64,000 nt of DNA from Mixta sp031457955 (GCF_031457955.1 NZ_JAVDXN010000006.1:124001-188000); one strand, 5' to 3'; counted from the first letter of the stretch, positions 42,297 to 52,026 are shown. Program-made: numbers and translations. Notes: generated by a model not told the origin, from the letters alone.

Positions 42297-43615
42297 GCCT
42301 GCTGCGCTGCCGCCATCAGCGCTTCGATAGCATCGACATCTTTAACCACGCTATCGGTAAGGTTTTCATTGCCCTGTTCAGTAATCACGATGTCATCTTC
42401 AATACGGATACCGATCCCGCGATATTCTGCCGGGACATCCGCATCCGGCGCGATATAAAGTCCGGGTTCAACGGTAAGCACCATGCCCGGCTCCAGAATA
42501 CGTCCGCGATCCGGCGTACCGTAATCACCAACATCATGCACATCCAGCCCCAGCCAGTGGCTCAGGCCGTGCATAAAGAATTGTCGATGGGCGTTTTCAG
42601 CGATTAACAACTCAACATCGCCCTGCATCACACCTAAGTCGATCAGTCCGCTGACCATGACCCGCACCACTTCTTCATTCACTTCACGAATACTGGTACC
42701 CGGACGAAACAGCTCAAGCGCTTTGTAGAGTGACGCCAGCACGATGTTATAAATTGCCCGCTGCGGCACGCTGAATTTGCCGCTCACCGGAAAGGTGCGG
42801 GTGATATCGCCCGCGTAGCCATGCAGCTCACAGCCTGCATCGATCAGCACCAGATCGCCCGCGCGCAGTTCGCTTTCGTTCTCGGTGTAGTGCAGGATGC
42901 AGGCATTTTCGCCGCCGCCGACAATGGTATTGTAAGAGGGATGCCGCGCGCCGTGACGGGTAAACTCATGGTGAATTTCACCCGCCAGCTGATATTCAAA
43001 CATGCCGGGCCGACACACCTGCATCGCGCGCGTATGCGCCAACGCGCTGATTTCACCGGCGCGGCGTAAAATCGCCAGCTCTTCCGGGCCTTTAAACAGG
43101 CGCATCTCATGCACCCACGGCCGCCAGTCGGTTAGCGTATTCGGCGCCTGCAAATTCTGACGGAAGCCACGGCGCAGCTTCTCCAGCGCGCTGAACAGGA
43201 TGCGATCGGCAAACTCATATTCGCCCTGCGCATGATAAACCACGTCCAGCCCGTTCAGCAGCTGATGCAGCTGCTCGTTCAGGTCGTCCCACGGCAGCGC
43301 CCGATCGACACCCAGCTTCTCCGGCGCGGCATCCTGCCCCAAACGGCGACCAAACCAGATTTCCGCCTGCTTATCGCGTACGCGGTTAAACAGCACGCTG
43401 TGGTTGTGATTTTCATCGCTTTTAATCAGCAACAGCAGCGCTTCAGGCTCGTTGAAGCCGGTGAAATACCAGAAATCGCTGTGCTGGCGGAACGGATATT
43501 CGCTATCCGCGCTGCGCGTGACTTCCGGCGCGGCAAAAATGAGTGCCGCGCTGCCCGCAGCCATACGCGACAACAGCGCCTGGCGGCGCTGCAAAAAAGT
43601 ATCCAGCGTAATCAT
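42293..43615 (-). CDS. pepP: PepP, Xaa-Pro aminopeptidase II
   Basis: 440 aa dinuclear Mn metallopeptidase of the pita-bread fold, removing the residue before proline. Metal ligands are visible in LVLIDAGCELHGYAGDITRTF (two Asp), HGLSHWLGLDVHDVG (His), TVEPGLYI (Glu) and GIRIEDDIVIT (Glu). The N-terminal domain is about 170 residues. Between ygfB and ubiH in a conserved operon. Confidence 0.97.
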   Translation of the reverse strand: MITLDTFLQRRQALLSRMAAGSAALIFAAPEVTRSADSEYPFRQHSDFWYFTGFNEPEALLLLIKSDENHNHSVLFNRVRDKQAEIWFGRRLGQDAAPEKLGVDRALPWDDLNEQLHQLLNGLDVVYHAQGEYEFADRILFSALEKLRRGFRQNLQAPNTLTDWRPWVHEMRLFKGPEELAILRRAGEISALAHTRAMQVCRPGMFEYQLAGEIHHEFTRHGARHPSYNTIVGGGENACILHYTENESELRAGDLVLIDAGCELHGYAGDITRTFPVSGKFSVPQRAIYNIVLASLYKALELFRPGTSIREVNEEVVRVMVSGLIDLGVMQGDVELLIAENAHRQFFMHGLSHWLGLDVHDVGDYGTPDRGRILEPGMVLTVEPGLYIAPDADVPAEYRGIGIRIEDDIVITEQGNENLTDSVVKDVDAIEALMAAAQQA

Positions 43616-43662
43616 CCGTATCTTCTCCCTGAGTTAGGCCGCCGCGCGGCAAGAGCAAATAA

Positions 43663-44244
43663 TCAGTGCAGCGTAACCTTGGTGGTTTCCGGCGCACCCG
43701 GCGGCATCGGCGGATTAAAGGTTTCATGGCACAGCAAAGCGGCTACGCGCACATACTCGATAACCTCCTCCAGCGACTGTGCCAGCTCTTCCTGGTCTTC
43801 TTCATCATCATAGCCAAGCTGGGCAATGGTGCGCAGATCGTCGATGGCTTCGCCCGCTTCGCCTTTGACTTTATCCAGTTTAGGCTGCGTCACGCCCAGC
43901 CCCAACAGAAAGTGATTAACCCATCCCGCCAGCGCATCGGCACGCTCAAAGACGCTGCTTTCATTTTCATCAGGCAGCATCAGCTGAAACAGAAAGCCTT
44001 CTTCTTCCAGCGTGTCCTGAATATGCGCGTGCAGCGCCTGCAGCGGCTGCGAGAGCGATTGTGAAAACGCTAAACCTTCATTGGTGAGATCGTGTACCAG
44101 CGCTTTCCAGCTGTGATCTTTATTGCCACCGCAGACGATGCCGCTGATCAAGCCGTGCATTTCAGCTGGCGTCATTCCTACCCCTTGCTGGGTCAGGAGG
44201 GATGCCAGCGCCTGCCAGGCTGGCTGTGTGTTATCTGTAGACAT
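43663..44244 (-). CDS. ygfB: YgfB, UPF0149 family protein
   Basis: 193 aa helical protein of unknown biochemical role, first gene of the ubiquinone operon. MTPAEMHGLISGIVCGGNKD and ADALAGWVNHFLLGLGVTQP are near identical to E. coli YgfB. A Pseudomonas homologue affects beta-lactam resistance through AmpDh3 expression. The ATG at 44244 (MSTDNTQPAWQ) is favoured by alignment; ATGs four codons upstream are in frame. Confidence 0.93.
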   Translation of the reverse strand: MSTDNTQPAWQALASLLTQQGVGMTPAEMHGLISGIVCGGNKDHSWKALVHDLTNEGLAFSQSLSQPLQALHAHIQDTLEEEGFLFQLMLPDENESSVFERADALAGWVNHFLLGLGVTQPKLDKVKGEAGEAIDDLRTIAQLGYDDEEDQEELAQSLEEVIEYVRVAALLCHETFNPPMPPGAPETTKVTLH

Positions 44245-44412
44245 ATGCATTATCATCGTTGGCGGAGTAAGTTCGTGTTATGCTACCACCAGGTGCCTTG
44301 AGGTTTCCAGAAAGGGCTTGTTTCTTCACGCCAGGATATATATAGTGGCGCCCCTTCTGAGCCGGAGCAGGTTCAGAACGATGCGGGCGCAGTAATCAGT
44401 CAGGAAGGTGGC

Positions 44413-44742
44413 ATGTCTGCACAACCGGTAGATATTCAGATTTTTGGACGTTCGTTACGCGTGAATTGTCCGCCTGAACAGCAAGATGCGCTGAACGCGG
44501 CGGCGGAAGATCTTAATCAGCGGTTGCAAGATCTTAAAGTTCGCACTAGAGTCACAAATACAGAGCAGCTGGTGTTCATCGCTGCGTTGAACATTTGCCA
44601 TGAGCTGGCGCAGGAAAAGGGGAAAACCCGTGACTACGCTGCTAACATGGAACAACGCATTCGGATGCTGCAACAGACCATAGAACAAGCATTGCTTGAG
44701 CAAGGTCGCATAACTGAACGCCAGGGTGCGAAGTTCGAATAA
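44413..44742 (+). CDS. zapA: ZapA, FtsZ-ring-associated protein
   Basis: 109 aa. The N-terminal globular part (PVDIQIFGRSLRVNCPPEQQ) and the C-terminal coiled coil (NMEQRIRMLQQTIEQALLEQ) match E. coli. ZapA tetramers bundle FtsZ filaments and bind ZapB. The ATG at 44413 follows AGGAAGG. Followed by 6S RNA, as in E. coli. Confidence 0.96.
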   Translation: MSAQPVDIQIFGRSLRVNCPPEQQDALNAAAEDLNQRLQDLKVRTRVTNTEQLVFIAALNICHELAQEKGKTRDYAANMEQRIRMLQQTIEQALLEQGRITERQGAKFE

Positions 44743-44781
44743 CACTTTACGGCCGACTGTGATACAGTGGCGGTGAGGTAC

Positions 44782-44966
44782 AATTTCTCTGAGATGTTTG
44801 CAAGTGGGCCAGTCCCCTGAGCCGATATTTCAAAACCACAGAGTGTGGCGCTCCGCAGCCTGTGTGCATGCCCGGTCCGTCCGGGAAGCCTAATGGTTAC
44901 GACGACACATTCACCTTGAACCAAGGGTTCAAGGGTTACAGCCTACGGCGGCATCTCGGAGATTCC
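44782..44966 (+). ncRNA. ssrS: 6S RNA
   Basis: About 185 bases starting ATTTCTCTGAGATGTTTGCA and ending GGCATCTCGGAGATTCC; the ends pair to form the closing stem. Internal blocks GGGCCAGTCCCCTGAGCCGA, ACATTCACCTTGAACCAAGG and GGGTTACAGCCT match E. coli ssrS. The RNA mimics an open promoter and sequesters sigma-70 RNA polymerase in stationary phase. It is followed by fau, which in E. coli is co-transcribed. Confidence 0.96.
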
Positions 44967-45062
44967 TTTCTTGTTTAGCGGTTACGCAACGCGTTTGCCC
45001 GCTAATTCTTCGCTTTACCTGTGCTATATTCGCATCATCCCCGCAGGCGCAGGAAAACCTCT

Positions 45063-45653
45063 ATGTCCTTATCACTTGAACGCCAGGCGATACGCACGCA
45101 TGTCCGCCATTTACGGCGCGGGCTCAGCGCGGAACAGCAAACGCTGGCGGCGAATAGCGTCGCTGAACATGCGTTAAACGTCGAATCGGTCGCTCAGGCG
45201 CAGCATATCGCGCTGTTTCTTTCGGTGGATGGCGAACTCAACACGCGCCCTTTAATTGCCCGCCTGTGGCAACAGCATAAGCAGGTTTACCTGCCGGTAC
45301 TGCACCCTTTCTCGCCGGGAAATCTGCTGTTTATCCGCTATACGCCGGAAACAGAGCTGATCCCCAACCGCTTACGCATCCCGGAGCCGCCGCTAAATGT
45401 GCAGGATATTATTCCGCTCGATCGGCTGGATGTGATGTTTGTGCCGCTGGTGGCGTTTGATAAGCATGGACAGCGTCTGGGAATGGGCGGCGGATTTTAC
45501 GATCGCACCTTACAGCACTGGCGCAGGCATCGCTTTCTTCCTGTTGGCCTGGCGCACGACTGCCAGCAGGTCGATACGCTGCCGGTGGAAACCTGGGATA
45601 TTCCGCTGCCCGCGATGTTAACCCCTTCACGCCTGTGGCAGTGGGAAAAATAG
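45063..45653 (+). CDS. fau: Fau (YgfA), 5-formyltetrahydrofolate cyclo-ligase
   Basis: 196 aa ATP-dependent enzyme that recovers 5-formyl-THF as 5,10-methenyl-THF. The N-terminal Arg-rich QAIRTHVRHLRRGLS and the substrate/ATP motif LGMGGGFYDRTL (about residues 139-150) define the family. The ATG at 45063 with AGGAAAA is chosen; an upstream in-frame ATG at 45021 overlaps promoter-like sequence. A GC hairpin (45656-45677) follows its stop. Confidence 0.94.
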   Translation: MSLSLERQAIRTHVRHLRRGLSAEQQTLAANSVAEHALNVESVAQAQHIALFLSVDGELNTRPLIARLWQQHKQVYLPVLHPFSPGNLLFIRYTPETELIPNRLRIPEPPLNVQDIIPLDRLDVMFVPLVAFDKHGQRLGMGGGFYDRTLQHWRRHRFLPVGLAHDCQQVDTLPVETWDIPLPAMLTPSRLWQWEK

Positions 45654-45699
45654 CACGCCGCCCGGAATCAGGCGGCGCGATGAGCAAAAAAACAGTCAA

Positions 45700-46938
45700 T
45701 CAGTAAAGCAAACGGGCGCGCATGGTGCCCGGAATCGCCTTCATCATCGTCAGCGCCTTGTGCGCCACATCCAATTCCGCATCGATATCGATCACCACAT
45801 AACCCATTAACGGCGTGGTTTGCAGATACTGCGCCGAGATATTAATGCCCTGCTCGGCAAATATCTGGTTGATCGCGGTTAGCACGCCTGGACGGTTTTC
45901 ATGAATATGCAGCAGGCGGCTTACGTGCGCGCCGTGCATTGGCAGCGAGACTTCCGGGAAGTTAACGGCGGAAAGCGTAGAGCCGTTATCAGAATATTTT
46001 GCCAGCTTACCAGCGACTTCAATGCCGATATTCTCCTGCGCTTCCTGAGTAGAGCCGCCGATATGCGGCGTCAGGATCACGTTGTCGAACTCGCACAGCG
46101 GAGAATTAAACGGATCGCTGTTGGTTGCCGGTTCTTCCGGGAAAACGTCGATCGCCGCGCCGGAGAGATGTTTATTCGCCAGCACCTGGCAGAGCGCCGG
46201 GATATCCACCACCGTTCCGCGTGAGGCGTTAATCAGCAGTGAGCCTGGCTTCATCTGCGCCAGTTCTTCTGCGCTCATCATATTCTGGGTTGAGGGAGTT
46301 TCCGGCACGTGCAGGCTGACCACATCGCTCATATTCAGCAGATCGGCAAGGTGCCTGACCTGCGTGGCATTGCCCAGCGGCAGCTTGTTTTCGATATCGT
46401 AGAAAAAGACATGCATCCCCAGGCTTTCCGCCAGCACGCCAAGCTGCATACCGATATGGCCGTAACCAATGATGCCCAGCTTCTTGCCACGCGCTTCATA
46501 CGAGCCGGCGGCCTGTTTGTTCCAGATGCCGCGATGGGCTTTGGCATTCGCTTCCGGGATGCCGCGCATCAGCAGCAGCATTTCACCAATAACCAGCTCC
46601 GCTACTGAACGGGTGTTAGAGAATGGCGCATTAAACACCGGCACGCCGCGCGTTGCCGCCGCCTCTAAATTCACCTGATTGGTGCCGATACAGAAGCAGC
46701 CCACGGCCACCAGCTTTTCAGCCGCGGCAAAGATCTCTTCGGTCAGCTGAGTACGGGAACGAATACCGATAAAGTGCGCATCGCGAATGGAGGCTTTCAG
46801 CGCTTCACTATCCAGCGCGCCTTTGTGATATTCGATATTGGTGTAACCTGCCGCACGCAAATTATCCAGCGCAGTCTGGTGAACGCCTTCCACCAGCAGA
46901 AACTTAATTTTGTCTTTCTCCAGCGATACTTTTGCCAT
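45700..46938 (-). CDS. serA: SerA, D-3-phosphoglycerate dehydrogenase
   Basis: 412 aa. It catalyses the first step of serine synthesis. The NAD motif LGIIGYGHIGMQLGVLAESL, catalytic Arg in LINASRGTVVD, Glu/His pair (FPEEPATNSDPF, LTPHIGGSTQEAQ) and a C-terminal ACT domain (HENRPGVLTAINQIFAEQGI) that binds serine for feedback inhibition are visible. Convergent with fau. The 282-base gap upstream (46939-47220) holds its promoter; no gene is seen there. Confidence 0.98.
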   Translation of the reverse strand: MAKVSLEKDKIKFLLVEGVHQTALDNLRAAGYTNIEYHKGALDSEALKASIRDAHFIGIRSRTQLTEEIFAAAEKLVAVGCFCIGTNQVNLEAAATRGVPVFNAPFSNTRSVAELVIGEMLLLMRGIPEANAKAHRGIWNKQAAGSYEARGKKLGIIGYGHIGMQLGVLAESLGMHVFFYDIENKLPLGNATQVRHLADLLNMSDVVSLHVPETPSTQNMMSAEELAQMKPGSLLINASRGTVVDIPALCQVLANKHLSGAAIDVFPEEPATNSDPFNSPLCEFDNVILTPHIGGSTQEAQENIGIEVAGKLAKYSDNGSTLSAVNFPEVSLPMHGAHVSRLLHIHENRPGVLTAINQIFAEQGINISAQYLQTTPLMGYVVIDIDAELDVAHKALTMMKAIPGTMRARLLY

Positions 46939-47220
46939 TTCCCGACCCTATTTTGCAGACTTCAGAAGGGGCTGTAATAAGCCAGCCTTCTGTCAAAATA
47001 TCAAAATTTACGCGCGCGGCAATACAAACGATTGCCTGCCGCTTAGCATGGGTAAAGGAAGATAGGGGCAGATTCAACAGATTATGATGGGAAGCACCTT
47101 GCAGGCAGAATGATAGCGCTCCAGGCATCTCTTATGTGACATAAGTCACTAAATTTCGCCTACTGGAGAAAAGATGTTTTTCGGCAAGAAATAACCGGCG
47201 CGAGCTACGCGCCAGCCAGA

Positions 47221-47880
47221 TCATTTGGTGATGGTTTTTACGCCGTCCGGCCCGCCAATCAGCGCAACGTCGGCGCCACGCGCGGCAAAAAGCCCTACCG
47301 TCACTACGCCAGGCAACGCATTGATAGCGCGTTCCAGTTCAGAGGGGTTCACGATACTCAGATTATGCACGTCGAGAATAATGTTGCCGTTATCGGTGAT
47401 AACCTGCTGACGATATTCCGGCAGGCCGCCCAGTTTCACCAGTTCACGCGCAACATAAGAACGTGCCATCGGGATCACCTCCACCGGCAGCGGAAAACCG
47501 CCCAGCACATCAACCTGCTTGGAAATATCGGCGATACAGATAAATTTATCCGCTACCGCAGCGATAATTTTCTCACGCGTTAGCGCTGCGCCGCCGCCTT
47601 TAATCATTTGCATTTGCGGGTTGATTTCATCCGCGCCGTCAACGTAGATCGCCAGCGAATCCACCTCGTTAAGGTCAAAGACCGGGATCCCCAGACTCTT
47701 TAACTTCAGCGTAGAAGCATCCGAGCTGGAAACGGCGCCTTCGATCTGATGCTTAATCGAGCCGAGCGCATCGATAAAGTGGGCGGCGGTTGATCCGGTG
47801 CCTACGCCGACAATCGTCCCTGGCGTGACATAATCCAGCGCGGCCCAGCCTACTGCTTTTTTCAGTTCATCCTGCGTCAT
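47221..47880 (-). CDS. rpiA: RpiA, ribose-5-phosphate isomerase A
   Basis: 219 aa, same as E. coli. It interconverts ribose-5-P and ribulose-5-P. VGVGTGSTAAHFIDAL is the phosphate loop; DGADEINPQMQMIKGGGAAL holds the catalytic Asp, and the general-base Glu lies in LTREKIIA. Divergent from argP. Confidence 0.98.
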   Translation of the reverse strand: MTQDELKKAVGWAALDYVTPGTIVGVGTGSTAAHFIDALGSIKHQIEGAVSSSDASTLKLKSLGIPVFDLNEVDSLAIYVDGADEINPQMQMIKGGGAALTREKIIAAVADKFICIADISKQVDVLGGFPLPVEVIPMARSYVARELVKLGGLPEYRQQVITDNGNIILDVHNLSIVNPSELERAINALPGVVTVGLFAARGADVALIGGPDGVKTITK

Positions 47881-48069
47881 GGTATGTTTAAAACCTGTGC
47901 TAATGGTGTGCGCGTAGTATAAAACAAGCTCTGGTTAAAATGCGTATTGGATGCGCGGCGTTTTGTCGCTTTGCAAAGCAGTGCACAAACTGCCGCTTCT
48001 GACCGCAGCGGCAAAGCGTGAATTTTATGGCATAGTGTCCCGGCATTGCTGAAGGAGAACAAAATAACA

Positions 48070-48981
48070 ATGAAAAGACCCGACTATCGAACGCTTCAGG
48101 CTCTGGATGCTGTGATCCGCGAGCGCGGCTTTGAACGCGCGGCGCAAAAGTTATGTATCACCCAGTCGGCGGTGTCACAGCGTATTAAGCAGCTGGAAAA
48201 TATGTTCGGTCAGCCTTTGCTGGTGCGTACTATTCCACCGCGCCCGACCGAACAAGGACAAAAGCTGCTGGCCCTGCTGCATCAGGTAGAGCTGCTGGAG
48301 GACGAGTGGCTGGGCGATGAAAACGGCGGCACTACGCCTCTGCTGCTATCGCTGGCGGTGAATGCCGACAGTCTGGCGACCTGGCTGCTGCCAGCGCTAA
48401 AAGAGGTGTTAACCGATTCGCCGGTACGCCTGAATTTGCAGGTGGAAGATGAGACCCGTACCCAGGAGCGCTTACGACGCGGCGAGGTGGTGGGCGCGGT
48501 GAGTATTCAGCCGCAGCCGCTGCCCAGCTGTTTGGTGGATCGGCTTGGCGCGCTGGATTATCTGTTTGTCGGCTCACCCGAGTTTGCCGCGCGCTATTTT
48601 GCTAACGGCGTGACGCGCTCGGCGTTGTTGAAAGCGCCAGCGGTGGCTTTTGACCACCTTGATGACATGCATCAGGCTTTCTTACAGCAGAATTTCGATC
48701 TGTCGCCCGGCAGCGTGCCTTGTCATATCGTTAACTCATCCGAGGCGTTTGTGCAGCTGGCGCGTCAGGGATCGACCTGCTGTATGATTCCGCATTTGCA
48801 GATCGAACGGGAGCTGGCGAGCGGTGAGCTTATCGATCTCACGCCCGGTCTTTATCAGCGCCGCATGCTTTACTGGCACCGCTTTGCGCCGGAAAGCCGC
48901 CTGATGCGTAAGGTAACCGACGCGCTGCTGGCGCATGGTCATCGCGTATTGCGTCAGGAAGAGGAAGCGCTCAGCGGTTAG
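48070..48981 (+). CDS. argP: ArgP (IciA), LysR-type regulator of argO and lysine genes
   Basis: 303 aa. The N-terminal HTH (ERGFERAAQKLCITQSAVSQ) is followed by an effector domain much like E. coli ArgP. It activates argO with arginine and responds to lysine; argO lies about 1.2 kb downstream here (50223-50846). The ATG at 48070 (MKRPDYRTLQALDAV) with AAGGAGAAC is chosen over an in-frame ATG at 48046 which contains that ribosome site. Confidence 0.95.
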   Translation: MKRPDYRTLQALDAVIRERGFERAAQKLCITQSAVSQRIKQLENMFGQPLLVRTIPPRPTEQGQKLLALLHQVELLEDEWLGDENGGTTPLLLSLAVNADSLATWLLPALKEVLTDSPVRLNLQVEDETRTQERLRRGEVVGAVSIQPQPLPSCLVDRLGALDYLFVGSPEFAARYFANGVTRSALLKAPAVAFDHLDDMHQAFLQQNFDLSPGSVPCHIVNSSEAFVQLARQGSTCCMIPHLQIERELASGELIDLTPGLYQRRMLYWHRFAPESRLMRKVTDALLAHGHRVLRQEEEALSG

Positions 48982-49323
48982 GGCGCGAAAAGGCAATCCC
49001 GCGCAGGCACGCAAGTACCCAAAGCGCAGGGCGCGGGGAGTACAGGCAGAAGAGTAAAGCGTCCCGCGCCATGGACGGCGCGGGTCGAGCTGTCAGGGAT
49101 GACGTTTTTTGCGTCTTTACGATCGGCCTGCACTCTCCGCGCGGGCAAACCAGCTCCTAAAGCCTGAGGCGTGGGGAGCGCAGGCAGAAGAGTAAAGCGT
49201 CCCGCGCCATGGACGGCGCGGGCCGAGCTGTCAGGGATGACATTTTTTGCGTCTTTACGATCGGCCTGCACTCTCCGCGCGGGCACATAAGCGCCCAACG
49301 CGCAGGGGCTGTTTCTGCCGGGT
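48982..49323. other. Gene-free stretch made of tandem repeats
   Basis: 342 bases between argP and yggE occupied almost wholly by the 138-bp tandem repeat (next entry). Reading frames here simply translate the repeat and are not credible genes. Confidence 0.75.
49001..49310 (+). repeat. 138-bp tandem repeat, about 2.3 copies, each with a hairpin
   Basis: Two copies (about 49034-49146 and 49172-49284) differ at about four bases over 113. Each has the perfect stem CCCGCGCC-ATGGAC-GGCGCGGG (49063-49084 and 49201-49222), then GTCAGGGATGAC, then TTTTTTGCGTCTTTACGATC. The period is 138 bases (AGGCAGAAG at 49044 and 49182). Partial copies lie at both ends. AGTAAAGC, GTCAGGGATGAC and CTTTACG are shared with the composite elements at 9.1 and 23.8 kb. 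Confidence 0.85.
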
Positions 49324-50049
49324 TTATTTATTGCGCTGTAGCTCGAACACCACATCAACCTGATCGTCAAAATGAATGCTCTGCTGCTCATAGGTTTGCT
49401 CAGCGGAGGTCATCGGCGCAGCATCCGCAGCTTTATACATACGTGCCATCGGCATCGGCTGATAGTTGGCAACGTGATAGCGCACGCTGTAAACCTGGCC
49501 CAGCGTCGCGTTAAAGCCTTTTGCCAGCGCGGCCGCCTGCTGCGTAGCGTTTTCAATCGCCGCCTGACGCGCCTTCGCCTGATAATTATCCGGATTCGCG
49601 ACGCCCAACTCCACCGAGCGAATTTCATTCAGCCCCGACTTAAGCGCGCCATCCAGCAAATCGTTCAGCTTATCCAGCTGACGCAGCGTTACCTTTACCT
49701 GACGCACCGCACGGTAGCCTTTCAGCACCGACTTGCCCTCTTTGGTGTAATCATATTCCGGCTGGGTACGCAGGTTCGCTGCATCAATATCTTTCTTCTC
49801 AATGCCATTTTTATTGAGCAAATCAAAATATTGCGCCACGCGGTCATCCGCCTGTTTCTTTGCTTGCGCCGCATCCTTTGAGGAGACGTTAACTTCGATT
49901 GCCAGCGTGGCGATATCAGGACGCGCATCTACGCTGGCCTGCCCTGAGGTGACAATATGCGGCCCATTGGGCAACTCATCGGCCTGGGCTAACTGTGAGC
50001 CGATGCTTAACCCCATGGTTGCGGCCAGAGCCAGTGCTTTCAGTTTCAC
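49324..50049 (-). CDS. yggE: YggE, SIMPL-domain periplasmic protein
   Basis: 241 aa. The signal peptide (LKALALAATMGLSIGSQLAQ, cleavage after AQA) is followed by a SIMPL/DUF541 domain; GPHIVTSGQASVDARPDIAT and LNEIRSVELGVANPD match E. coli YggE. It is linked to oxidative-stress protection. The GTG at 50049 is chosen because AAGGAGG lies 7 bases upstream and the signal peptide then begins correctly; a frame reaching 50205 would give a false leader. Confidence 0.93.
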   Translation of the reverse strand: MKLKALALAATMGLSIGSQLAQADELPNGPHIVTSGQASVDARPDIATLAIEVNVSSKDAAQAKKQADDRVAQYFDLLNKNGIEKKDIDAANLRTQPEYDYTKEGKSVLKGYRAVRQVKVTLRQLDKLNDLLDGALKSGLNEIRSVELGVANPDNYQAKARQAAIENATQQAAALAKGFNATLGQVYSVRYHVANYQPMPMARMYKAADAAPMTSAEQTYEQQSIHFDDQVDVVFELQRNK

Positions 50050-50222
50050 GAAAGGTCCTCCTTGAAGACAAAAAATTAGCGAGACGCCGGGTGGCGGTTG
50101 CCATAACGGCCACGCAAGCCTGCCACAAGCCAGACGCGGGCAACATGCGTGTTCATCTGAGTTTTTATTGTGGCAAAAGTTTCTTTTTTTGCCGCCCCGC
50201 CGCATTTAATGCCATTGGTCGC

Positions 50223-50846
50223 CTAGTGAAACCCTGTAATCGCCTGTAATGCCAGCTTTAGCGCAATAAACCACATCACCAGGCCAACAAACAGATTGAT
50301 GATGCGCTGCGCGCCAACCGTACTCAATCGTGGCGACAGCCAGGCCGCCAGCAGTGCCAGACTAAAGAACCAGATAAAAGAGGCGCTTGCGGTGCCCAGA
50401 GCAAACCAGCGACGCGCCTCTGGCGGCAGCTGACCGCCAAGGCTTCCCAGCACCACAAACGTATCCAGATAAACGTGCGGGTTTAACCAGGTCACGGCAA
50501 CCAGCGTAGCGATAATGCGCCAGCGGCTCTGCTGCTTTATCTGCGCGCTGGCCAGCGAGATATTCGCGCTAATCGCCGTACGCAACGCGCCCCATCCATA
50601 CCACAACAAAAACGCGACGCCGCCCCAGGTCACCAGATTCAGTAACAGCGGCGACTGATTAAGCAGCGCGCTGCCGCCAAAAACCCCGGCGGAGATCAGG
50701 ATAATATCACTCAGCGTACAAAGAGCGGCGGTCATCAGGTGATACTGCTGGCGTATTCCCTGATTAAGAACAAAGGCGTTTTGCGGCCCCAGCGGCAAAA
50801 TAAGCGCCACCCCAAGGGCAAGCCCCTGAAAATAAACGGATAACAT
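50223..50846 (-). CDS. argO: ArgO (YggA), arginine exporter
   Basis: 207 aa LysE-family exporter with about six membrane helices. The family signature LILPLGPQNAFVLNQGIRQQ is at residues 16-35, and TWLNPHVYLDTFVVLGSLGG near 120. It exports arginine and toxic canavanine. Expected to be activated by ArgP. Same order (argP, yggE, argO, mscS) as E. coli. Confidence 0.95.
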   Translation of the reverse strand: MLSVYFQGLALGVALILPLGPQNAFVLNQGIRQQYHLMTAALCTLSDIILISAGVFGGSALLNQSPLLLNLVTWGGVAFLLWYGWGALRTAISANISLASAQIKQQSRWRIIATLVAVTWLNPHVYLDTFVVLGSLGGQLPPEARRWFALGTASASFIWFFSLALLAAWLSPRLSTVGAQRIINLFVGLVMWFIALKLALQAITGFH

Positions 50847-50979
50847 AATTTTTTTTCCCCACAGAGATAATGGCGGGCAGTGTATAGCGCAAAGACGTGG
50901 GGGTGAAATGGAAAGAACTAATGGAATATCAGCGGAGCTAATAACAATACGGGCGAGGATTGCCCTCGCCCGTTCTGGC

Positions 50980-51885
50980 TTATTCCGCGTTGGTCTTTGC
51001 TAACTGAACCTTTTCTGGCAGAGCCTTTTCCTCTGCCGCAGAGGTGACTTTATGCAGATGCACATCCATCTGCGGGTAAGGGATGCCAATACCGTGCGCA
51101 TCCAGCGTACGCTTGAAATTTTTCATCAGATCCCAATAAACGTCCTGCAGATCGCTACTGTTGCTCCAGCAGCGCACCACAAAATTCAGCGAGGAGGCCG
51201 CCAGCTCATTCAGCCCAATCTGCACGCCTTTATCCTGCAAGACGCGCGCATCGGCATCGACCACTTCACGCAGCAGTGAAATCACCTGATCGACATCCGC
51301 GTCGTAAGCGACACCAATAATAAATTCATTACGGCGCACCGGTTCACGTGAAAAGTTAATAATATTGCCAGCAATAATTTTTCCGTTCGGCACCACGACA
51401 ATTTTCCCGTCGCCGGTACGCAGCGTCGTTGAGAAAATCTGCACGTGCAATACCGTGCCCATCACGCCGCCAAGATCCACAAACTCACCGGTACGGAACG
51501 GACGGAAGGTCACCAGCAGCACGCCTGCCGCGAGGTTAGAGAGTGACCCCTGTAAGGCCAGACCGACCGCCAAACCTGCCGCACCCAGTACGGCGATCAC
51601 CGACGCCGTTTGTACGCCAACGCGTCCCAACGCCGCAATCAGCGTAAAGGCGATAATGCCGTAGCGCACCAGCGCTGACAGAAAATCCGCCACGGTGGCA
51701 TCAATATGTCGCGCAACCAACAAACGGTTGATGCCATTTGAAACGATGCGCGCAATGATCATCCCTACCATAAGGATGGCAAAGGCCGCCACGATATTGA
51801 CCGCGTAACCGATCAGCAGCGCCTGATTATGAACCAGCCAGCCACCTGCGCTGCTAATTCCGTGTACCACATTTAAATCTTCCAT
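50980..51885 (-). CDS. mscS: MscS, small-conductance mechanosensitive channel
   Basis: 301 aa. Three N-terminal membrane helices; the pore helix TM3 with its Ala/Gly packing is GAAGLAVGLALQGSLSNLAA (about residues 94-113), nearly identical to E. coli. FRPFRTGEFVDLGGVMGTVL begins the cytoplasmic beta domain and the vestibule follows. It opens on hypo-osmotic shock. The ATG at 51885 is preferred over a TTG one codon upstream. Confidence 0.96.
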   Translation of the reverse strand: MEDLNVVHGISSAGGWLVHNQALLIGYAVNIVAAFAILMVGMIIARIVSNGINRLLVARHIDATVADFLSALVRYGIIAFTLIAALGRVGVQTASVIAVLGAAGLAVGLALQGSLSNLAAGVLLVTFRPFRTGEFVDLGGVMGTVLHVQIFSTTLRTGDGKIVVVPNGKIIAGNIINFSREPVRRNEFIIGVAYDADVDQVISLLREVVDADARVLQDKGVQIGLNELAASSLNFVVRCWSNSSDLQDVYWDLMKNFKRTLDAHGIGIPYPQMDVHLHKVTSAAEEKALPEKVQLAKTNAE

Positions 51886-52026
51886 CAATCCACCCTGTTA
51901 TCATTCCTCAAAAAATCATTTAACCCGCCAGTCAGCGCTGACGCACCCTAAACCAAGGGTAAACAAAAACCACCCGCTTCGCCAAATAAGTGACGATAAT
52001 GGTTACACTTTTAGCGCAAAATGCCA

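Noticed and set aside
48978..49391. 137-codon minus-strand frame over the 138-bp repeat
   Set aside because: It translates the tandem repeat twice (VQADRKDAKNVIPDSS) and overlaps the yggE end; no evidence it is a protein gene.
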